From Schizochytrium sp. CCTCC M209059 (lineage: Eukaryota; Sar; Bigyra; Thraustochytrida; Thraustochytriidae), in assembly GCA_000818945.1 (NCBI GenBank), contig KN805379.1:403209-457857 (forward strand): a stretch of 54,649 nt of DNA. Reading direction: 5' to 3'. Numbering within the stretch: position 1 is the first letter of the stretch; each line of letters starts with the position of its first letter. Below are positions 49,840 to 54,649 of the stretch, one piece after another. Under the pieces are notes generated by a model. That model was not told where the DNA came from. It made no database searches and saw only the letters and a program-made list of their open reading frames with translations. Both the position numbers and the translations under genes were made by a program.

Positions 49840-52817
49840 CTTGCTGCTATTGTTTGCTTACTTGCGTGCGAGCGTGCGAGCGTCGACGTCTGTCTTTGCG
49901 GGCGGTCTTGTTCGAAGCGGGCGGCGTTGCAGGTCTGCTTGCCCTCCGCTTCGGCCCTTCGATCAATCAATCTTTCCTTGCTTCTTTCTTTCCCTCTCTA
50001 TCTCTCTCTCTCCCTCTCTCTCCCTCTCTCTCTCCCTCTCTCCCCCCTCTCCCTTCTGCGCAGCTGGCAGCTGGTCAGTGTTAGTAGCGCTTTCTCATCA
50101 TGAGGCGACTGTGTCTGTCTGTCTGTCTCTGTTTGTCTGACTGTCTCTCTGCCTTTATCTGGCTGTTGTCTGTCTCAGGTCTCTCTCTCTGCAGTGTCTG
50201 CGTCTGTATCTTTTCGGAGCTCAGCGAGCACCGCTACTTGTTGGCCGAGGCAGACAGAGGCCGCACCAAGCGATCACTCATCCGCAAGCAAGAGCAGGCA
50301 GGCGTGCAAGTCGGCGAGCAAGCGGGGAGCGGTGGACGGGCTGCTGACTTGATTCCGCTTCCGACGCGTCAAAAAGTCACGAGACAGAGCTCGCTCCCAG
50401 GCTGGCTGTCTGTCATGTCATGTCTGTCAGCGGCAGCGCCCACGCTGCGCCCGCCACTGCCAGCGCCGTGGCCCAGCGCCGCGGACCACCCTCGATGCCC
50501 GTGCATCTTTGAACATCTTGTCACGCCGCCGCCGTCGGCCGCGGCAGGCCAGGGCAGGGCGGGCAGCGTAGCGAGCGGGTGACGCAGGAACCAACCAGCC
50601 AGCCAGGCTCCCTCCCTCCCTCCCTCCCCGGGGCCGCAGCGTCCGTCTGCGCTGCCACCACCGCTGCAGCTGCAGCTGCCTGCCCGGGGAGCCTGCCTGC
50701 ACTGGCCGCGCAGCTAGCTACCAGCTCGAGCTTCAAGCTCGCTCGGGCGCGTCCCGCCTCGTTCCTGTATTCGTTCCTCTCGCTGTGAGAGAGACTCGCT
50801 CACAGTCGGCGCGCTCGTCTCGCGGGAAGCGCTTCGCTTCGTTCGGCCCTCGCCGCGTGACCTGGCTGGCCTGGCCTCAGGCTGGCCCGAGTTCGCGGGG
50901 CGCCGGCGCCTTTAGCTACGCAGCTACTAGCTAGCTAGCTGGAGCAGCGGCCGAGGCAGGCGGAGACGGGCGCTGCGGGCGGGACTCACTCACCTCGGTG
51001 CTGGCTGACCTCGCGGCATGTCTCGGCAGGCGCGTGAGGTGAGGCAGCGCACTGACTAGCGCGCGCGGGCGAGAACGAGCCCGAAGCGTCGCCTCGCTGG
51101 CGCCTCGCTGGCGCCTCGCTGGCGAACGCGCGCCGTCGCGCCGAATGCCGTTCGTCTCGGCGAATGATCAAACGCCCGTCCCGTTTTGGGAGTGCTGCGA
51201 GCGCCAGCGTGCGAGCGGGAGCGCGCGGGAAAGCGCGGCTGTGGCCTGCTCGTGCGTGCATCGATCGCCTTGCCACAGAAGCGACTTCGAGGGCATATCG
51301 GATGCACTGCACGCACTATGCGTGCAGGAATGAATGACGAAGTGACACTCACAGTCACTGGTGGAGGAGAGAGGGCTCTCACTCACAGGAAATGAGTCGT
51401 CGACGAACATGCCGGAACTACTACGAACACAGAATGCCGCGCCAGCACGCTCAGTAGGCACAGCTCGCAGAAGGCTGGCTACCCGGGCGGACACGGGGGC
51501 CGGCCTCTGTGGCCGAAGCCAAGGCCGAAATCGATGCAAGAGTAGTGGTCTGCGAATCCTCATGAGGACGAGCGCCACCCCGTGATGCGGATGGGACGAC
51601 ATTTCCAAGCGATCGTTCATTCATTCCCAAGGGCCGGCCCGGCACATTCGAGTTGAGCCGCGCTTCCGCCTCATGCAGACAGACAGACGCCTGGAAGCAA
51701 CCGCGCAATGTCCAAAGGATCCGCTTCCGCCACATACATGCCAGTGGCCGCGGCCTACGCCCTCCGGCAATTGATAAACTAGACGCCAACATGACTTGAC
51801 TTACTGCTTGGATCATTGAACTCGCCATCGGCCACCGGCCTGTCATGCCAGCCAGCGGGTCAGCTCATCAACTCGGCGTCAATGTCGCCGCAAGCCGCCG
51901 CCGCAAGCAGTGAAGGTGAGCAGGTCAACTCGGCATCATAAACGCACTGCATCGACCGCCGCGATGGCTTAAAGACTGGGATCATAAAAACACCGTATCG
52001 TCCGCTGCGATGGCTTGAAGAGTAGAGAGGAAATCTTGTTGTAAATGATAGGGTAGAGCAAGCAAACCAGACCCGTATACCGGTCGATAACCCAAGGTTT
52101 CATCAACATTTACGATGTGAGAACAAGCAATCAGTCCAAGCTGCTGCGTTGTCGTTGTAGCTTCTTTGCATTCAACCCCTTGGCAGACAGGCAGGCAGGC
52201 AGACTTGACGCTCTTACAAATGCATGAACATCAAGGGACATGAAGCCGTCGTTTGACTTATCTCATGACTTTTTGACGAAAACGCAAGGCAAATAGAAAT
52301 GGTGTCATTGGGCAGTAATTTATTCATGAATGGAAAATCCGAGGTAAACCACCAATAATCCCGGCTTGAATGTTGACTTCGCTTGAACACGTGCCAATGT
52401 GTCACCGAAGAAAGGAAAATGTCATGATCCCATCAACATGGATGGGACAACGGAGACATGCAAGTGTATACATCCTGCCCAGAGTACAATGACGAACAAA
52501 ATGGCAAATGAACGGAGAACATGGTCGATTTTGCACATTTCATTAACTCGACCCATCCATATCAAAATGCGATGAGACAACAGAGAGACTTCGCAAATGC
52601 ACATTCTGTTGTGAGCATAATGACAAGAAATATGGCAACTGAACGGAGAACATCATCGGTTTCGCACACTTCGTTGACTCAAACTATCCATCTTAAAATG
52701 CGTCCTTATTACATGTATAGGCGTGCAGCACTCTCTGCTTCATGTGCGTGAAGATCCATGATTGAGAGCGAAGCATTCGAAATGGATAGACTATTGCAAG
52801 AAAGACAAATTGCTTGA

Positions 52818-52849
<32 letters not shown>

Positions 52850-52937
52850 GCGCGCGCGCTACCTCCTTTTCCCACTTTGTTTCATTCTTTCTCACCATTG
52901 CGCATCGTTGCTTCGCTTCCCTTTGTTCGGTGTTCGG
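49840..52937. repeat. Gene-poor region with tandem repeats
   Basis: No gene is recognised over 3.1 kb. A CT-rich tract (49976-50060) lies upstream of the superoxide dismutase. CTGT and CCCT arrays follow (50110-50150, 50610-50630). Two imperfect 44-46-bp units lie at 51935-52024 and two diverged 130-bp units at 52441-52700. A CT/CG dinucleotide run lies at 52818-52860. Open frames here are short or repeat-derived. Confidence 0.5.
52441..52700. repeat. Two diverged tandem units of about 130 bp
   Basis: Units starting at 52441 (GATGGGACAAC) and 52571 (GATGAGACAAC) align along their length, sharing ACTGAACGGAGAACAT-like and CCATCC/ATCTTAAAATGCG-like segments with many substitutions. No coding content is apparent. 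Confidence 0.65.
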
Positions 52938-53735
52938 TCATCGTGAGCCGTCCGGCAAGACAACCTCCTCGGCGCTGACCTCAACGACGCGAATGGCCCC
53001 TTTCTCGTCGCGATCGTCGCCGTCGAAGCGCAAACCATACGCAATGAGACGCTTGCTCTTTTCGACCTTGCGTACCACGGTTGCGTCGTAAAATGTGGAG
53101 GTTTTGGGAAATCGTGCAAGCACACGGGTGCCTTTATTCAAAGGCCGCACCTGCGCGAGCTCGTCCTCTGTCGGAAGCACAATAAGGTCGTCGTGGGCAA
53201 CATCGAAAGTGACCTTTTCCTTGGCCATCTCGTCTGCGTCCTCAACCTTGTAGACACGTTTACGTTTGGTGTACTTGACGACGCGACACAACATCCAGTT
53301 GTCTTTGATCTTGGCGGCCACCAACCTGCCCTCGGGAACGACTTGTTGCTTTCTCTTTTTCGACGGTGGCTCGGCTGACACCGTGCCGTTGCTAGCAGAT
53401 CCACTGCCAGCGCCCACGCTCGACGCCGAGCGTTTCATGGGCCGCCCCGTAGACGCCGTCGAGGCAGCGCGGTTCTGAAGCCCTGCCGGGATCTGCGCTG
53501 CATTCTTCCCCCGCGCCGAGGTCGCGTTCGGGTTCTGGCAAAAGTTCACAAAGGACTTGAGCACCTCGCCCTCGTCCACCTCGTAGTGGCACAGAAAGTG
53601 CTGCGCGCACTTTGACGCCAGATCTGCGCGCGTCGTCGTCTTGGCGTCCAGGTGGTAGTACCACGCGTATCGCTTGAGCGTCTGCGCGCGGAGCTTGCTC
53701 AGGTCAATGTGCAGGTTGCGCGGGTAGTCGTTCAT
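52938..53735 (-). CDS. SAP30-like Sin3-binding domain fused to SGF29-type tandem Tudor
   Basis: The 265-residue protein joins two chromatin modules. Residues 9-68 match the SAP30 Sin3-interaction domain (DLSKLRAQTLKRY, then ADLASKCAQHF and VDEGEVLKSFV), which links SAP30 to the Sin3 histone-deacetylase scaffold. A Ser/Ala-rich linker with a nuclear localisation signal (SKKRKQ, 125-130) follows. Residues about 137-262 match the SGF29 tandem Tudor domain, the H3K4me2/3 reader of SAGA (GRLVAAKIKDNWMLCRVV, YKVEDADE, VLARFPKTSTFYDATV, GLRFDGDD). The aromatic cage appears kept: Phe209, Tyr216 and Phe237 sit where SGF29 has Tyr, Tyr and Phe. The N-terminal coiled coil of true SGF29 is absent. A role in bringing Sin3-HDAC to H3K4-methylated chromatin is an inference. 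Confidence 0.8.
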   Translation of the reverse strand: MNDYPRNLHIDLSKLRAQTLKRYAWYYHLDAKTTTRADLASKCAQHFLCHYEVDEGEVLKSFVNFCQNPNATSARGKNAAQIPAGLQNRAASTASTGRPMKRSASSVGAGSGSASNGTVSAEPPSKKRKQQVVPEGRLVAAKIKDNWMLCRVVKYTKRKRVYKVEDADEMAKEKVTFDVAHDDLIVLPTEDELAQVRPLNKGTRVLARFPKTSTFYDATVVRKVEKSKRLIAYGLRFDGDDRDEKGAIRVVEVSAEEVVLPDGSR

Positions 53736-53974
53736 GGCGGCTCCCTCGAAGTAGGAGTACCAGCAGCCTCACGAGGCCAGACACGCCGGCACTGCGCAAG
53801 GACTGTCGAGCTGCGATGGCCGCGGCACGGCGCAAGCCGTCGCCCCTCGCGAGCGTGTCTGTCTGGCGCTGCTGGAGCGCAGTTAGCACGCGCACGCCCG
53901 CGAGCACGCGAGCAAGCGAGCGACGCGACCCGGCGGCTCTGTGTCTTCTCGAGCGCCCGCGACGCCCGCACGCA

Positions 53975-54006
<32 letters not shown>

Positions 54007-54649
54007 GCCTGCCTGTCTCTCCCTCCCTCCCTCCCTCCCTCCCTCCCTCCTTCTCTGTCGCGCGCGGCTGCGGCCCCTGCCCTCCCCGCGAGGCTAGGCT
54101 GCCTTCCTTGGCGCTTTGCCTGCCTGCCTGCCTGCCTCTGCCTGCCTGCCTGCCTCTGCCTGTCTGATCGCCTGCCCGCGCGACGCCAGGCAACGAACCC
54201 GGCCGGGCCTCGCCTCGCGGGGCCACCCCGATCCGCGCCCGCCCGCCCCGCCCGCTGGCTGGCCCGGCCCCGCTGCCCCGCCGCTGCCTCCTGCCTGCCT
54301 GCCTCCTGCCTGCCTGCCTGCCTGCCTGCCTGACTGCCTGCCCGCGCGCCCGCCGCCTGCGCGCTGCCCTCCCTGCTCGAGGCTGCCGCCCTCGCCCGCC
54401 TCGGCGTCGCGCCCGCGTGCCTTCAAGTTCGAGTGGGTTGCCCTGCCTGCTCTGCTTGCTCTGCTTGCTCTGCTCTGCTCTGCTCTGCTCTGCTCTGCTC
54501 TGCTCTGCTTGCTCTGCCCTATCACTCACGCAGCCTCGGCGCTCTCTTCCTCCGTCCCTCCCCGCGCTTTTTCCCGCCCGTCGCGCCCCGCGTTCCCCGC
54601 GCGCCCCGCGTTCCCCGGGGTGTCCGTTGTGGCGGCGGCCGCGGGCCCG
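53736..54649. repeat. Low-complexity window end
   Basis: After the start of the SAP30-SGF29 gene the DNA consists largely of CTGT (53976-54006), CCCT (54020-54052), CCTG (54114-54165, 54288-54340) and TGCTC (54451-54516) arrays and GC-rich sequence. The part nearest 53736 should contain the gene's promoter. Long open frames here are repeat translations and are not called. Confidence 0.6.

Noticed and set aside
49976..50060. CRISPR-like or regularly spaced repeats in CT-rich tracts
   Set aside because: These are simple microsatellites without unique spacers in a eukaryotic sequence.

Overview
This window is nuclear DNA of a eukaryotic protist. It is GC-rich and intron-poor, with short GT-AG introns, a near-perfect Kozak context at the desaturase start, long tetranucleotide repeats near gene starts, and a PT-repeat cell-surface protein. 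A cytochrome-b5-fused desaturase of the sphingolipid type is also present. Together these fit a stramenopile of the thraustochytrid type (inferred from style and gene content; no marker gene settles it). The first 23 bases are a pure G run and both edges are low-complexity, so the window may be a whole scaffold.

Layout. 1-6250: a complete Tc1/mariner-like DNA transposon (792-2780), a type II membrane protein resembling a glycosyltransferase (4122-5735, probable 42-48 nt intron), and a detached 72-bp copy of the transposon right end (6179-6250). 6251-11938: gene-poor simple-repeat DNA. 11939-32671: a compact cluster of eight genes on strictly alternating strands. In order they are a PT-rich type I membrane protein, a WW/EF-hand/pseudokinase protein, tubulin cofactor B, pescadillo, a KNL2/MIS18BP1-like centromere protein, a disordered TP-site-rich protein, a MYND zinc-finger/FKBP-like protein, and a large EF-hand protein. 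33798-34958: an eight-helix tetraspanin-like protein with one intron. 36390-41900: nested LTR-retrotransposon debris, including a near-perfect inverted repeat around an AT-rich core and a gag-only element. 43113-43889: a Rac/Cdc42-type GTPase with one intron. 46635-48260: a b5-fused front-end desaturase. 49159-49839: a manganese superoxide dismutase. 52938-53735: a SAP30-like/SGF29-Tudor fusion.

The genes do not form one pathway. Three concern chromatin or chromosome segregation (KNL2-like, SAP30-SGF29 fusion, possibly the TP-site protein). Two serve the cytoskeleton (cofactor B, Rac/Cdc42-like GTPase), one ribosome assembly (pescadillo), one lipid modification (desaturase) and one mitochondrial redox defence (MnSOD). 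The most unusual items are the SAP30-SGF29 fusion, the MYND-FKBP fusion, the WW/EF-hand pseudokinase, the KNL2-like protein, the possible composite transposon carrying a host gene, and the inverted-repeat retroelement nest. No tRNA, rRNA, CRISPR array or prokaryotic operon was recognised.
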